DNA of 13,209 nucleotides, from NCBI GenBank assembly GCA_964600845.1, contig CAZRJW010000029.1, forward strand, positions 1-13,209, given 5' to 3'. This DNA is from JAGOTP01 sp964600845. Its GTDB lineage: Bacteria; Patescibacteriota; Patescibacteriia; 2-12-FULL-60-25. Shown piece by piece: positions 13,208 through 13,209 of this stretch (position 1 is its first letter; each line of letters starts with the position of its first letter). Below the pieces are notes generated by a model. It worked only from the letters and a program-made list of their open reading frames with translations, made no database searches and was not told the origin of the DNA. Made by a program: the position numbers and the translations under genes.

Positions 13208-13209
13208 AC

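Noticed and set aside
1..13209. CRISPR array, tRNA or rRNA genes
   Set aside because: No regularly spaced repeats, no cloverleaf-forming segment and no rRNA-like conserved stretch were seen on either strand.

Overview
The window looks like a chromosomal segment of a Candidate Phyla Radiation (Patescibacteria, probably Parcubacteria-like) bacterium. That is an inference from content. The segment carries a short PrgI-family membrane protein, a free-standing VirB4/TraC N-terminal-type protein, a separate VirB4 ATPase, a ComF phosphoribosyltransferase and large secreted beta-helix/fibronectin surface proteins with GC-balanced codon use. UGA is a working stop codon here, so the UGA-to-glycine code of Gracilibacteria/Absconditabacteria does not apply.

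Layout, left to right. Positions 1-92 hold the C-terminal tail of a plus-strand gene, followed by a near-perfect intrinsic terminator (102-131). Positions 143-3967 (minus strand) hold a surface-protein locus: a signal peptide and beta-helix ORF ends in an in-frame TAG, and the same frame continues directly into a second ORF with beta-helix, Ig-like and two FN3 domains, a Gly/Pro linker and a repeated C-terminal domain. Most likely this is one adhesin gene of about 1,274 codons broken by a single nonsense codon. Positions 4000-7220 (minus) hold a compact operon: VirB4 ATPase, a membrane-anchored VirB8/NTF2-like candidate, and ComF. Positions 12078-13207 (minus) hold PrgI and the VirB4 N-terminal-type protein, which belong upstream of VirB4 in the same secretion or DNA-uptake module.

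Between the two halves of that module, about 7,243-12,070, lies a GC-rich insert of quite different composition. One 60-base sample (11101-11160) is 45/60 G+C, against 29/60 in 12241-12300. It holds four unrecognised genes, three on minus and one on plus. Each appears to have its own promoter and its own 3' hairpin. They encode a two-TM coiled-coil protein, a soluble coiled-coil protein, a Cys-rich secreted protein, and a type-II-topology membrane protein with a six-Cys outer domain. No transposase or integrase is visible.

The most unusual signal in the insert is at RNA level. For the second gene, a 15-nt segment starting at the stop codon is perfectly complementary to the start of its own 5' leader. 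The third gene shows a 9-nt version also covering its stop codon, and the first gene a weaker bulged version. In the second gene the stop-side segment can alternatively fold into a local hairpin, so the two structures are mutually exclusive. The insert also has two families of long-stem 3' hairpins. Whether this is a cassette array, a set of secretion accessories, or something else cannot be decided from sequence alone.
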